From Fomitopsis serialis (taxonomy: Eukaryota > Basidiomycota > Agaricomycetes > Polyporales > Fomitopsidaceae), in assembly GCF_022376445.1 (NCBI RefSeq), contig NW_025954989.1, forward strand, positions 310,001 through 374,000: a DNA stretch of 64,000 bases, in the 5' to 3' direction. A program made the position numbers and the translations under genes. Each line of letters starts with the position of its first letter. Position 1 is the first letter of the stretch. Under the pieces are notes generated by a model. It did not search any database. It was not told where the DNA came from and saw only the letters and a program-made list of their open reading frames with translations. Below are positions 34,022 through 45,252 of the stretch, piece by piece.

Positions 34022-36726
34022 GTTCCGGCAAATGCGAATGCCACTCCGATGGTACGATGTCTTGATATCACACAACCTCGTACCTGACGTCGTCATAATA
34101 GGTATGGTACACCATTTGCGGTCACTTTAGGCCTGTACGACGGTGTCCAATATCCGCGCTCGGTGGCGCGGCCCTGCTGATCGTCACTGCTGGCAGTGAT
34201 AGGTATGCGTGTAATCTTCGTGTATTCGCCGCGACAGTGTTATTGCAGCTTCATATTTTTGAGACCCCGTATTCAGCCTTGCATGTGTTCACATTTACGC
34301 GCCATTCACAGCAGTACGAACAATGAAGGAAGGCCGACCCATACGGTGTACTCCCTACTGATGCAATGTTTCATGTCGCCGTCTAGTACACGATATCTAT
34401 ATTGAAACTGTTCGTCCTATGAACATGCGAACTACCAAGCACATCGCGTTACAGGCCACGGGTAGCGACAGGTGACGTCAAGTTTCGCACTCCTTCACCT
34501 ACGTGAGATCAGCAGAACGTCTCGTCTGACATATGGATCGTACTGATCGCCTGCTACTTTGCCTGCAGGCAATATCTGACATCATCGAACCTCATATAGC
34601 TTTCGCAGGTCTGCTTCATAGTCACTGAGACCCATCCTTGGGTCCAAAAACCGTCTGTGTACCGCCGAACAGACAACTTGAAAGGCACCGTCCCTTCAAT
34701 CGATACACATGTTCAGTCCGTAGCAAACGGCGTCCCGAGTACTCCAACGCTATGACTGATCCGCAAAAGAAGCGGTGGTACACCAGATCCCGGCAGGAAC
34801 ACCCGACAACCGGTGAGCCAACCAAGGGAGGTGCTTTCCAGTACAGCGGAGACGTCGAGTTAGTTGGGGCAAACAGTACATATCGACAGATCACCTGGAG
34901 ACAAACTGCTGTACATGAACACGTTGGGCGTCACCCTGTTATGAGCGATCCGCAAGACTAGGGAAGGCATTGACTCGCGTAGGTAGACGAAACTGCGGTC
35001 CGAGTACTTCACACCCAGGCAAAACGTCACAAGGCACTGGCACCGACCGTTGAAGCCTGTTGCTTCACTTAAATTTAACGGTACCGGGCGGAGCGGAATT
35101 TAGACCGCGTCCTTACCCTACATGGCACTACGTGGACAGGCTTGTTCAGTTGTCGTCGTAATACGGGAGGGCGACGATCGATCGATGCAGAACAGCGTGA
35201 GTGTAGTGTGAACACAGCAGGCGCACTCACGGGGATTAACGTAACAAAGTAGGCGTCCGTGGCCACGCTACAGCGCTCATAAGTTAACGTTGATGTGGAC
35301 ATCACCATGCTTTGAACAAGTTGACTACACCGACCGACCGCTTCTCACTAGATGATGCGAGATAGGGAGCACCCTACAAAATGGCTACCTCAACCCATTC
35401 AAGTAAGTCATTATGACGGAATATTTCATATGAAAAGTGAGGCTTGCTACTAACCCGACTGCAGTGATCTCCAGCCCAACGCGTATACACCTTCGATGAT
35501 GCTTTAGGCAGTGCTCGCTTCCTGAATCATCTCCGTGAGTACAGTTCTAAGCTACTGACTGATTGAGCGATCGCGCTACTGTAAGTACAGTGCGTCTTGG
35601 AGGACCAACACGATATAGGAATGGTCAACAGGATGAAAGAAATTCCTTGAATTACTCAGTCCAATCGGTGCCCAAGATGATCTAGGTTAAACGTCCACCT
35701 GAGTGATGGCCCCCAGAGGCATGATGTACAAGAGATTAACCAGCACTCAGCATCCGGCATCGCACCTCGGCGTATGCGCATCGCTCGCAGAGACAATAGA
35801 GACTTAGCCTGCGCGGCGTGATAACGTTATACCCTGAGCACTAGTGAGCCAGAAGAGATCGAGCCAACATAATAGCAAACTAAAATGCGGAGGATGCGGT
35901 GGTAGCGTACGTGATGCTTGACTCTGAACAATTGCGTGGGGATGCAGTGCGCTCAGAGGGCGGCTAGAAGAAGCAGATTGAAGTCAAATCTGGCTTGCAG
36001 AACACATCGATAGAACCGCCTGAGCATCACGGGGAGGAGTGAGGACATCGACGGGGACGGCAGCTTATTGTCTCGACGAGAAACGAGGACGGCGGGAGAC
36101 ACGTGCAGCTTGTACCCAAAGAGGAAGGGCTTGTACTTTGCGGGAGAGACCCCGGGACCGCCCTATAAATGCCTAACCGAGGACAATAAGCAATGAGTGA
36201 GTGACCAATAGGCGGCGCTAATATGCTAACCGAACTGTCCGGGGTCCTGGTGGCGGTATTGACCTGTGGGTGGCTGTCGCTACTTTGCACTGGATGACGA
36301 GGCGCCTGCAGGATGTTTATAGACGAGGGAACAATGGCCATTGTTCAGTCGTGGTCGCGGTTCACTTTTGTCCCCTGTAGGTGCTCAAAAGGAACCCTCC
36401 AGAGCTAGCGGCACCCCCACCACTAGCTAGCCTAGGGATCTCATCGCACGTACCGCTCGCAAACTCACCTCGTCTTTCCTTGGATTGTGTCCTCCGCTGC
36501 CTCTCTCCTCTGTAGCCCTACTCAACATCTCATCGCGCGATAGTCTCATCTTGCATTTCTGGCCACCATTGTATCACCTATAGGCACAGGGACACTGTAT
36601 TAGAGTTCTGCCACATCTTCATGTGAGTACTCACCACCTGGTTCCTCATAAACCGCTGGCTGATCCGCATTTTGACAGCACTTCGCTTCCGCATCTACCG
36701 CACCTTCGGAATCCTACCTTATATCC
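34022..36726. other. Gene-poor region of about 2.7 kb
   Basis: The longest stretch without a supportable gene. Only short open frames occur on either strand, the longest about 107 codons (34638-34961, plus), with no domain or splice context. No long tandem array, transposase motif, tRNA or snRNA core was found. The last 350 bases before 36727 are CT-rich, as is common just upstream of fungal start codons, and probably form the next promoter and 5' leader. Confidence 0.45.
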
Positions 36727-38385
36727 ATGTCTACTGCCCCCTTGAATCCTTCGACTGTAGCAACCATCGCCGCACCGAAGTATCCGTTTCTCTCGCAGCC
36801 GCCCCCTCAAAAGAAACGCCCCACGCAGCCTCTGCCTTCGCCGCCCGCCCAAGTATCCGCCAGCCCGCGCAGCCCCGTCCTTGGTCGCCGCCGATCTGCT
36901 ACGGCCTCCGCTATCACCACTTGGGTTCTGAGCGTACAGCCCGGATCACCTGCTCCGCCCACCCCGAGGCGTAGAACGTCCATTTCGAGCTCTCGCCGAC
37001 CATCTGTCTCCCCGCGTTCCCCTCGGCGCCCTTCTGTAGGGTCGGGCCGCGTGGCCTTTTCGTCCTTTTTGAACGTCTTCGAGAGCCCGACCAATCCTAC
37101 CCACATTACCCCTTCTCTGAAGGACTTCCAGCACGACCTCACCACGGTCGGCTACGCATCTGTCTTCGTGCATTTCCCCAAGACGCCTTCCTCAGCTGCC
37201 TACCCGGACAGGCACCCATCTCCGCTCGCGGCCCCCATCTCTCCCCTGCCTGTTACACTGGAGAAGCCTGCGAAGCGCGGCCTGAAACGCTTCCGCTCGC
37301 TGTCCGCTCTGAAAGGGTCCCGCTCGCGCTCTAAGTCTATCACCATGCCTTCCATGCCTTCGCCGTCCTTCATGACCAGACACGCAGTACCGCCCGTCCC
37401 GTCCGCCCCTGCGCACAGTCGTGCGGCGTCGCGCGACGAGGTGAGCAAGTCGAAGAAGTCCAAGTACGCGAAGTACCGCCCGCCACCTCTCGCTACCGAG
37501 CTCGCTCTCGCGCAGCTTGCCGACGGCGGGAAGATGGACGACCACGTCAGGCGCTTCGCGGAAGCTCAGGCGCGAGCAGGTGGTGCGCAGGTGGTCGACG
37601 GCAGACTCGTTGGCGTCGGTGACATCTGGAGGGATGGCGCCGGCGGCGTCTGGCGTGACCAGGACGAGGAGTGGGAGTACGCTCACCTGCTCGGAGGTGA
37701 CCAGGACTTCAACGCCAGCGATGCGTCATGGGTCCGTTTTGGCTCCGCATCCGCCGCAAGCTCTGGCCCCGACGAAGAACGGAGAGGAAGCACCTCGAGC
37801 CAGGATTCTGATCTTGACCCGCGGTATGCCATGCAAGCCGACTCCGGGGACGACCTCGCCGTCTTCGGCAGCGCATTGATGCCCTCTGCGATGAGCAAGC
37901 CCGGCATGTCCGTCCTCGCTCTCCCATCCCGCGCTCGCCGCGCTGCACCGCACCTCCGCAAGCCTGAGTTCCTCCTCGACGTCTTCCCCGTTCCCGATGG
38001 TCCTGCACCTGCTAAGGGCAAGCAGCCACTCTCCCCGCACGTCTCGAACACGCCACAAGCCCGCCCGTTTGGCAAGGAGCGCCGCCGGCCTGCGCCGCTC
38101 GCACTCGCTCCTCCTAGCCCCACGGTGAAGGTCCCCGCGAACCCACTCGACGACGTCCGCAAGGATTTCCTCGAGCATTCCTTCGCTCCCGCACCCGCGC
38201 CGAAGGTGCGCGACGAGAACCGCCACCACCATCACCAGCAGCGCCCATCCGAGCCGCAACACAGCTCTACGCGCGTCGACTCGCGCTCAGCCGTAGCGCG
38301 GAAGATCGCTGCCAGCGGGAAGGGCTCGTTGAAGATGGACGTGCGCGGTTTCCTCAAAGTCATGGGCGGTAAGAAGGACATCTAG
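36727..38385 (+). CDS. Intronless Ser/Pro/Arg-rich disordered protein, function unknown
   Basis: A single open frame of 552 codons with strong GC-rich coding bias. The first 110 residues are Ser/Pro/Arg-rich (ISSSRRPSVSPRSPRRPSV). The most ordered-looking parts are SSFLNVFESPTNPTHITPSL and DFQHDLTTVGYASVFVHFPK, then a basic segment (KRGLKRFRSLSALKGSRSRS) and KKSKYAKYRPPPLATELALA. A Gly/Trp-rich stretch (GVGDIWRDGAGGVWRDQDEE) precedes acidic and Pro-rich regions. The tail has a His run and ends VRGFLKVMGGKKDI. No known domain, signal peptide or membrane segment. Many SP and RS sites suggest phosphorylation, which is inference. I do not recognise the family. Confidence 0.8.
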   Translation: MSTAPLNPSTVATIAAPKYPFLSQPPPQKKRPTQPLPSPPAQVSASPRSPVLGRRRSATASAITTWVLSVQPGSPAPPTPRRRTSISSSRRPSVSPRSPRRPSVGSGRVAFSSFLNVFESPTNPTHITPSLKDFQHDLTTVGYASVFVHFPKTPSSAAYPDRHPSPLAAPISPLPVTLEKPAKRGLKRFRSLSALKGSRSRSKSITMPSMPSPSFMTRHAVPPVPSAPAHSRAASRDEVSKSKKSKYAKYRPPPLATELALAQLADGGKMDDHVRRFAEAQARAGGAQVVDGRLVGVGDIWRDGAGGVWRDQDEEWEYAHLLGGDQDFNASDASWVRFGSASAASSGPDEERRGSTSSQDSDLDPRYAMQADSGDDLAVFGSALMPSAMSKPGMSVLALPSRARRAAPHLRKPEFLLDVFPVPDGPAPAKGKQPLSPHVSNTPQARPFGKERRRPAPLALAPPSPTVKVPANPLDDVRKDFLEHSFAPAPAPKVRDENRHHHHQQRPSEPQHSSTRVDSRSAVARKIAASGKGSLKMDVRGFLKVMGGKKDI

Positions 38386-38950
38386 ATTCTCTCGATCTCT
38401 CTCACCTGGGCATCCGCCGTGTCTGTACTATCCGTCGCTGTTATTTCTAACGATTTTCATGGGTCCGATGTCTGTTCTACTACGCTTGTACACGAAGTTA
38501 GCATGCAGCTGGATGATGCGTGTCTCATGACTTACTACATTAATTCCACGTTCCACCTGTAATATCTCGAGTGTTCCATCACGATGTATCATCACGTACT
38601 TTGCTGTCGAATTGCACTGCCTTGCCTGCTTGTATGCGATGGGCTGTATGCGGCGCGATAAGTCGACGGAAGAGCGCTGTGCACCTGAAAGAGAGGCAAC
38701 AAAGAGGATCGCCTTGGCGCGCGATGGCCACAAGCGCGTCGCACGTGATCGCGATGACACCCGGCGTGACTTTGACGCGTTGGCGCGTCCACCGACTCGA
38801 AGCTCCACTGTTTGACATCATACAAGTACCCCCACTTCCAGACATGTTATATATAAGTACAGATCTCACGAAAATGGCTAGCTGTTCATCCTGAACAGGA
38901 ACGACCACTCATCTCAAACCCATCCCATTGATAAATACCGTGAAATCGTC
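38386..38950. other. Intergenic region
   Basis: About 560 bases between two plus-strand genes. It covers the 3' flank of the disordered-protein gene and the promoter of the small hydrophilic protein. No other feature was recognised. Confidence 0.5.
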
Positions 38951-39490
38951 ATGTCGGAGCCATCGCAGAACAGCATGTCCGGGTTGAACCCCATGAACGC
39001 AGCCTTTCAGGATCCCACCACCTCCCAATATTCGTCGGGTGGGACGCGCAGCGACCTGAGCGAGTCAATCGGTTCGGGTACGAACGCGCTGCTTGACACG
39101 CCCGTTGACATGGGCAGGAAGATGGCTGTGGGCGACCCGAAGCCGAGTTCGGACGCGCAAGGAGGTGCGTGTCCCGTGAGTCCTGCGTGATAAGAAGAGG
39201 ATGCTGACGTTTCGATGGATATGAAGGCGCGACATACGACCCTGCATCACAAATGACTGCACAGTCGCGGTATGGCTCACGGAGGGATGCGGACCTGGAG
39301 GAGGCGAAGAAGCTGCCAGGAGCGGAAGGGCCAACAGGTGGGTATCAGCAGCCGGCTAATTCGTGACACTGTTGACTGAGCCATGCCATGATCAGTGAAA
39401 GGCAACAAGTCTGCTGTCGAGGATATCAAGCAAGAGGTTGGCTACGTCGAGGGTCAGCTCGGCAGTGTAGCTACACAGACAAGGAACTAG
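38951..39490 (+). CDS. Small hydrophilic protein of unknown function
   Basis: Exons 38951-39164, 39227-39337 and 39396-39490 join exactly to 139 residues. It is rich in Ser, Gly, Asp and Lys and lacks hydrophobic segments: SEPSQNSMSGLNPMNAAFQD at the start, RYGSRRDADLEEAKKLPGAE in the middle, and KGNKSAVEDIKQEVGYVEGQ near the end. The composition recalls small stress-type hydrophilic proteins such as CsbD-like or LEA-like families, but no motif proves this. Splice sites are GTGCGT, GTGGGT and AG. Confidence 0.7.
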
Positions 39491-39896
39491 ACGGGCAATA
39501 CTTTATGGTGCAGGGGGAGATTGTATGAGAGCGTGGAGCCACTTTATGTACAGTATTGCAGTCAGGGTTCGCTCGGATTAATTCATTAGGATGACAACCT
39601 CACGACACAGACGGCTGGTATCCTGCAAGCGTTCGAGGGACGGTTCACAGTTGAGAAAATCATTAATTTACTGTGAAGCAATGTACCCTAAAGCCCAGTA
39701 GATACAGCAGAAAGCCTATACGTCACGGATACATTGCACATCGTCGATGGTCATCAGTGCGAGTATCACTTGCCTCGATAGTACGGCAAAATATAGTTTA
39801 GCATACAACAGCAAGATGGTGAGTAATGACAGATCTGTGCAGCCATGGGTCGCGTGCCACGGCTACAAGCAGTTAGACGGGGTACCCGCGACGGAT
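39491..39896. other. Convergent 3' intergenic region
   Basis: About 400 AT-richer bases between the ends of the small hydrophilic protein gene and the minus-strand GPI protein gene. Nothing else is seen. Confidence 0.5.
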
Positions 39897-40848
39897 TTAC
39901 AGAGCGACGGTGAACGTCAGGGCCGCGAGGAGGAGAGCGGAGCCGGCGCGGAGGACAAGGTTGTCCGCCTTGAGCGCTCCGCCACCATTGGCGGCCGCAC
40001 TGGTCGAGGCAGCGGACGAGGAGCCCGAGCCGGAGGAGCCAGCGGTTGTCGCTGTACCGGTGGGCGGCGTCGAAGAGGCCACCTGTGTCAGAGGGGGGCC
40101 AGACACAGTGGTCGACTCGGGAACGGCTGGCGAGCTCGACGCGTCGCCGGACGAAGCACCTGACGAGGCGGATGTGGACCCAGAGGAGGCAGACGAAGAG
40201 GCTGAAGCAGATGACGAAGTAGATGCACCACTGGCGCTCTCGCCGTACGCGGGCGCGGTGGCGGGGGTTTGGCCGATGATGGAACCACTGCCCCAGGAGA
40301 TGGTCTGACCACCGGACATCTCGGTCTCCGGCGGCGGGGTCGTAGTTCCATCGGCGGCGGCGATGATGAAGCGGCCGGTCCAGTAGACCTTCGTGGAGTA
40401 GGGAGACGTGAACTGGTAGAAGTAGACCTGCGAGTGAAGGTCGACCTAGAGCGCCAATAGCGCGTGAGATGGTCAGTTTGAAGGAACAAGATGATGGTAG
40501 CGTACGTCGGGACACTTGTAGGTGATGCTGTTGTTTGAAGCGTCAGTACCGTCCACCGTGCCCACAACTAGATGCATGGACGAAAAGGGCATCCATTGGT
40601 GAGTCTACTGACGCGGGCGCGATGCCAAGCGAAGACTCACGCTCGAGGAACTGCATTTGCTCGTTGTCTCCGGTCATGAACTCGACATTCATCACTGTCC
40701 AAACGCCTGAGGTGTCCGCGTTCCAGGCCACCTTGCAATCTCCACCCTCTTTGAAGACATCGCCGGGGGCAGGGGTCGTCGGACCGACGTCTGCGCGCAC
40801 GAGTGCAGCGCCAGCGAAAAGTGTAGCAAGAACCACAGAGGCGTACAT
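39897..40848 (-). CDS. Ser/Thr-rich GPI-anchored cell-surface protein (Kre9/Knh1-like domain)
   Basis: Cell wall or plasma-membrane protein of the fungal Ser-Thr-rich GPI-anchored family. Exons 40641-40848, 40506-40567 and 39897-40445 join exactly to 272 residues. The signal peptide is MYASVVLATLFAGAALVRAD. The N-terminal domain (residues 20-125) starts with GPTTPAPGDVFKEGGDCKVA, a typical opening, and continues with WTVMNVEFMTGDNEQM, SNNSITYKCPD and HSQVYFYQFTSPYSTKVYW. After it come about 100 residues of Ser/Ala/Thr, probably heavily O-glycosylated. The C-terminus (NGGGALKADNLVLRAGSALL, then a hydrophobic end) fits a GPI attachment signal with a small-residue cleavage region. Confidence 0.9.
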
Positions 40849-41503
40849 GTTGAGTGTGGTTGAGGCTGGACTGGGGATCTGTGCTCGTGTCAGGAAGTTG
40901 ACAGCCAGGCACAAACTTTGGCTCACCGTAGCGAGAAGCAGAAGGTGTGAATTGCGGAACTAAATGAGCGAGGTGGGTAAGGAATGGACGATCCAAGCTC
41001 GGGGGGCGGGGAGGACCAAGCAAAGCGAGTGCGGGCTAAAAGGCGAGCGTCAGGGCGGGCGTCCTTTCGGTCAGCCCTTGGCACCGGGATGCACCAGTCA
41101 GGGCCCGCATGGTCGACGTCGGTGTCTAAATTACTATGCCTGCCTAATCTGGCTAATCCATCCGCTCTGATTGCAAACAGCCACAAAGGCTATTCCTGCC
41201 CGCGGCCCCGTGCATTCGTTTCCCCAGTTCCCTAACCGACAGCGCAGGCGACATCCTCTCACACAGAAGGTTGCACAGCCCCGTCTGGAAGTATGCTTGC
41301 CAATGTTCGTGGGGTTTGCGGTGCCCCCTCTGGCATTGCAGAAACACCGGGATGGCGCCCATCTGTATGTGGAACGTCCAGTATGACAAGTTACAACAAA
41401 TGTGTCCAAAAGTATCTCGGCGATCTTTGTTAGGTCCGCTCGACAACCCGCTGTCGCGGAGGGACTGTCAAGGGGTTCAAGTATCGGAAGTACTCCTCCT
41501 CGA
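40849..41503. other. Intergenic region
   Basis: About 650 bases containing the promoter of the GPI protein gene and the 3' flank of the RNase H2 subunit C gene, both minus strand. Open frames here (for example 41153-41446, minus) have no recognisable content. Confidence 0.5.
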
Positions 41504-42685
41504 TTAGATATCCTCGACTCGATGAACCTCGATGAACCGCCCAAAAGTCAGGTACACCCCCTTGACAACAGGAACACGCTCACCTCTGCCGCCAGCCTCG
41601 TCCACTCTCGTATTGACCGCAGATACTCGTCCTTGCCCTCGTCCACCGGGATGTCCTGGTTCCACAGCACGAATGAGGAGAATGTGGACAGGGCTGCAAT
41701 GTCCGCAGAGCACCATCTACTCGGCTCCTTCGCTTCCATCTGCATCACCTCCCACGTCGGTGTCGATGTCCATCACTTCTTTCTGGGAAGACCGGCGCGT
41801 ACTACGCGTGGCTTGCGGTTGACCTCGCTCCTTCGCGGATGCACCACTTCGCTTGCCTGGGCGGGCGGTGCTTACACCTTCCGGGGTTTGGAGAACCAGT
41901 CCTGCATAGCCTTCGGGGAGTTCCACCTTCAAGCCTTGCACTGTTCTTCCGCGAAATGCTGCCACATATCTATCTCCCGCTGGTTGCATCTTGGTCTGGC
42001 TCGGAGATGCATCATCGACTAAAGTGTCCTGTAAAGCTCTTAGTTTCGATGGACAGTGGAAGACAGAGCAAGACATGACGGTTGTGAAGGAGTTCGCATC
42101 AATAGCTGCAAATTGAACTGAAATCACAGCCTTTCGCATACGACTCTAGCTGGCTTGGCAGCCGGCGGCAGTGGAAATGACCTGTAGTCTTGTCAACATG
42201 TCTCCGGGACGAGTGCAATCCCCGAACGTCCAGCAATGGGACTCATGTATATACATACTGGGCATATTGCCGGAAAGTGTTCCGCCAATACCAGTTAGCG
42301 ACATTCGCGCAGGATAGCTGAGGCAGAGGCACTCTCGCACACTCGACCAAGAGAGATACTAGCTTGTGCAGACGCAGTCAGCTTACCTGAGAGGACTCGC
42401 CAATCCGGGAGTCAAGGGTCGCATCCGAGGAGGACGCTACCAGCGTTGTCTGCGATGTGGATGAGGTCTGCGATTCGCTGGCGTTTTGCGTTGCTTCGTT
42501 TGCATCTGGAGCAGTCCCGCTTGACTCTCTGGTTTCCCCAAATATCCTGGAGGTGGTGCTGGCTTGACGCGAAAGTATGTGGAGATCGGTGCAGGACCTG
42601 AGTAGTCGATGTGAAAGGGCATGAGGTATGGTGTGCATGTAGGAAGCGGTTCATCCACACGCGCAATAGCGATGCTGGAGGACAT
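41504..42685 (-). CDS. Ribonuclease H2 subunit C (Rnh203-type), with frame breaks
   Basis: Non-catalytic subunit of the nuclear RNase H2 complex, which removes ribonucleotides from DNA and RNA-DNA hybrids. Exon 1 (42387-42685) opens MSSSIAIARVDEPLPTCTPY and has LMPFHIDYSGPAPISTYFRV; exon 2 (41584-42028) has DRYVAAFRGRTVQGLKVELP and EGYAGLVL, then FSSFVLWNQDIPVDEGKDEY and LRSIREWTRLAAE; exon 3 (41504-41527) adds VHRVEDI. These are the family's landmarks in order, for about 255 residues. Exon 1 changes frame near 42555, restored by one extra C in a CC pair, and exon 2 changes frame near 41720 in a poorly conserved linker. Intron 1 is about 358 nt, far longer than usual here, and could hide another exon. 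Divergent from the HIRIP3-like gene. Confidence 0.82.
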
Positions 42686-42989
42686 CCTGTACGCGTAAGG
42701 GACGGTTTGCTGTGATAGACGCAAGTCGGCGCAAGGATGTAGATGCAGGTAATTGGCAAGCACTTGGGAGACTCGGACGCGTCGCGTCTCGAGTCGCGAC
42801 TCAGACACGGCGCGCACCACGTGCTCGACGCGCCGGTGGCAAACACAACCAAACGCGTCTGCATCGCGCGTCACGCGTTCGGACTCCGACGCGTCCGTCA
42901 AACTCTCCTGGAGACGGCGTTCTGCCGCATATACCCCCTCTGTCATCTCTTCTCGGGCACTTCTCTTGTCCTCCGCAGCACTCGTGAAG
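42686..42989. promoter_or_regulatory. Shared divergent promoter, RNase H2C and HIRIP3-like gene
   Basis: The two start codons lie 304 bases apart, facing outward. The stretch contains repeated ACGCGTC/GACGCG-type words (42776-42900), which include the MluI-box core ACGCGT-like context bound by MBF in yeasts at S-phase genes. This is suggestive given the DNA-maintenance and chromatin products, but motif use in this organism is inference. Confidence 0.45.
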
Positions 42990-44821
42990 ATGTCTGAGAT
43001 CGACATGGACGAGTCCGGCGGGTGACGCGCGAATACATCAGACAGGCCAACGAGGACGGGACGCTGTCGGTGTAAGCATACGAATGCTGTGTATGTCAAA
43101 TGATATGGGTTGGTCTCAAAGTCACTCGTACCGACAGGGAATGGACACTGGGGGATGTGCGAAAAGAGGTGGAGCGGCGTATGTCTCTCGAAGCCGAGAC
43201 ACTCGCCCCCAAGGAATACAAGAGAGTTGTGAAGGAGGCAATCAACTCAACTCAGGTGTGCCACTTTGCAGGTACATCCGTGATGTGAATTGCTCATGTT
43301 GTGTGTCGTGGTTTAGCAAGAGCTGGACCGCGAGAATGAAGAAGCAGCCGCAAAATCAAAGCCCGCGAAGAAGGGCAAGACAACCAAAACCACCCAGCCC
43401 ACTAAAGAGCGCAGCAAACCCGAGGGCACCTCTAGCAGCACGAAGAAGCCTACAGAGAAGCGTCCGCCCACGAAGAGGTCTAGAAAGTCTCAGACACCTA
43501 AACGTTCTGCGGTAACTCTTCAAGCCCTTGTGAGGATTTAAATGACGTGCTGACTAAATGCAGTCCGTAGTACCGTCTTCGGATGATGAGATGCGTGGAG
43601 AGGAAGCTACTACATCCTCCGCCAAGTCTGCCCCGGAGGCTGCTCCAAAGACGAAGACACAGAAAACTGTGGTGTCGGACGAGGTAGGTTGACTCGAAAG
43701 AGGTTGGCTCATGGCGCAAAGCTGATAGCCTTACAGGAGTTCGATGCAGAGAAGTCACTAGAGCCTCCAAAGAAACGTCAGAAGAATAACACCGAGGCTG
43801 AAGACATCGAGATGCAAGATACGGAGGCCGCGTCAAAAGCCAAACCTGAGGCTAGCGCGAGCCCGGGTGTTAGAGACACGAAACACGACAATGCGCTCAA
43901 TTCTGATCCCGCTGACACTGTGGCAGACAGTGGCTATGTGAGTGCACCTTGATGTGGGTACGTACCACACGAAACTCATGTCAGCCCGTAGAAGAGCGAG
44001 TCAGAGATGTCTGTCTTGATTGACGAGCCGCCGAAGCGTGCCAGGAAGAAGGGCAAGGTCGGTACAGTCTCTGGATGTCACTGTAGTGTGGTGTGTCATT
44101 TTCATTGACCCCGGAACGGCTTATATCCAGGATATCGATAGTAAGGTTTGTGACATAGATTCGACGAGACATGAAGACGTGTGTTGACCTGTTGCCAAGA
44201 AATCTACCAAGGAGCCAAAGGCGAGGAAGTCGAAGCAGCCCTCAAAGGAGCTCACGAAAGATGAAGAGACCATCAAACGTTTGAAGGTTGGTGGTGTAGC
44301 ATCTGAAACTGAGCCTCCTACTCAGTCGTGTTCGCAGTCTCTGGTCGTTGCGTGTGGCGTGCGCAAACAGTGGGCAAAGGAGTTCAAGGGAATGGATAGG
44401 CCGTCCGAACAGATTAGGCGGCTCAAGCAGATACTCTCCGACCTTGGCATGGCGGGTCGTATGAGTCTTGAGCAGGCAAAGGCCATTCGAGAGAAACGAG
44501 AGCTTGCGCAGGAACTTGGTGAGCGAGTCGAAGAAGTACCAATATGTGGTCCCATGAGGGCTGACGCCATACTGCAGAGGACGTGAAGAACTTCGAGCAG
44601 TCCGTGGTATCCAATAAGCGTGCCAGCCGGTTGAAGGAGAAAACACAGACGACAGAAGAAGCCCCCGAGGAAGAGTCAGATGAAGATGTGGCGGAGATGT
44701 CGAAGCGACCACGGGTACGTTCATGAATTATCTTCGTCCTACATGTGGTGCTCACGGCAAATAGGGTACTGCTCGCCAAAGCATCATGGCTTTCTTGGGA
44801 GACCAAAGCGACGACGACTGA
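42990..44821 (+). CDS. HIRIP3-like/DEK_C nuclear protein, probable histone or HIRA partner
   Basis: Nuclear chromatin-associated protein. The start MSEIDMDESGG is followed, after one missing G in the GGG run at 43020-43022, by TREYIRQANEDGTLS and then WTLGDVRKEVERRMSLEAET, a DEK C-terminal-like three-helix module also found at the N-terminus of HIRIP3. The middle is long, Lys/Glu/Ser-rich and broken by several small introns (TKKPTEKRPPTKRSRKS, PPKKRQKNNTEAEDIEMQD). The C-terminal conserved block is VVACGVRKQWAKEFKGMDRP, IRRLKQILSDLGMAGRMSLE, QAKAIREKRELAQEL, ending RQSIMAFLGDQSDDD at 44821. The order DEK_C, disordered basic/acidic region, conserved C-block matches fungal HIRIP3-type proteins. 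Exact exon ends in the middle are approximate. Confidence 0.75.
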
Positions 44822-45252
44822 TTGATCCTTCCAATTATCCGTTTGCTTTTCTTGACTTCCTCCATCGAACGCATTGCTGTAATATTTCGCTGGCTGCGAA
44901 CATATGGTTATTTGACTGTGTTCAAATAGTACTCCACGACTCCTTACTGGGTTACATACTGTCACTGTGGTACTTGTATGATTCAGAATAATGAAATTGT
45001 CGCCTGATCTCTGCATATGCTATATGCTGCATCGTAAGGATATGGCTAACCTATGCAGTTGGTTGAGACTTCGTTTCTGCGAGAGGTGCGGTCGAACACG
45101 GGAGTAACCGTTTTTGGCAAGTGCTACGGGCTGCGGCTGTGGCTGCGGCTGGGAGCTAATAATGACCAGTATGCAACGCTCGCACCTCCCCGTCCACGAC
45201 AACTTGTTGGTCAACCCTACATTGTACTTTTACAGGCTGAGGAAATAGGGAT
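44822..45252. other. Intergenic region
   Basis: About 430 bases. Around 45127-45155 there is a short imperfect CGGCTG/TGCGGCTG repeat (GGGCTGCGGCTGTGGCTGCG). It should include the VPS25 promoter. No gene was seen. Confidence 0.5.

Noticed and set aside
39766..40515. Second minus-strand open frame of 249 codons over the GPI protein gene
   Set aside because: The alternative frame gives a signal peptide, family domain and GPI signal; this frame is Arg-rich nonsense.
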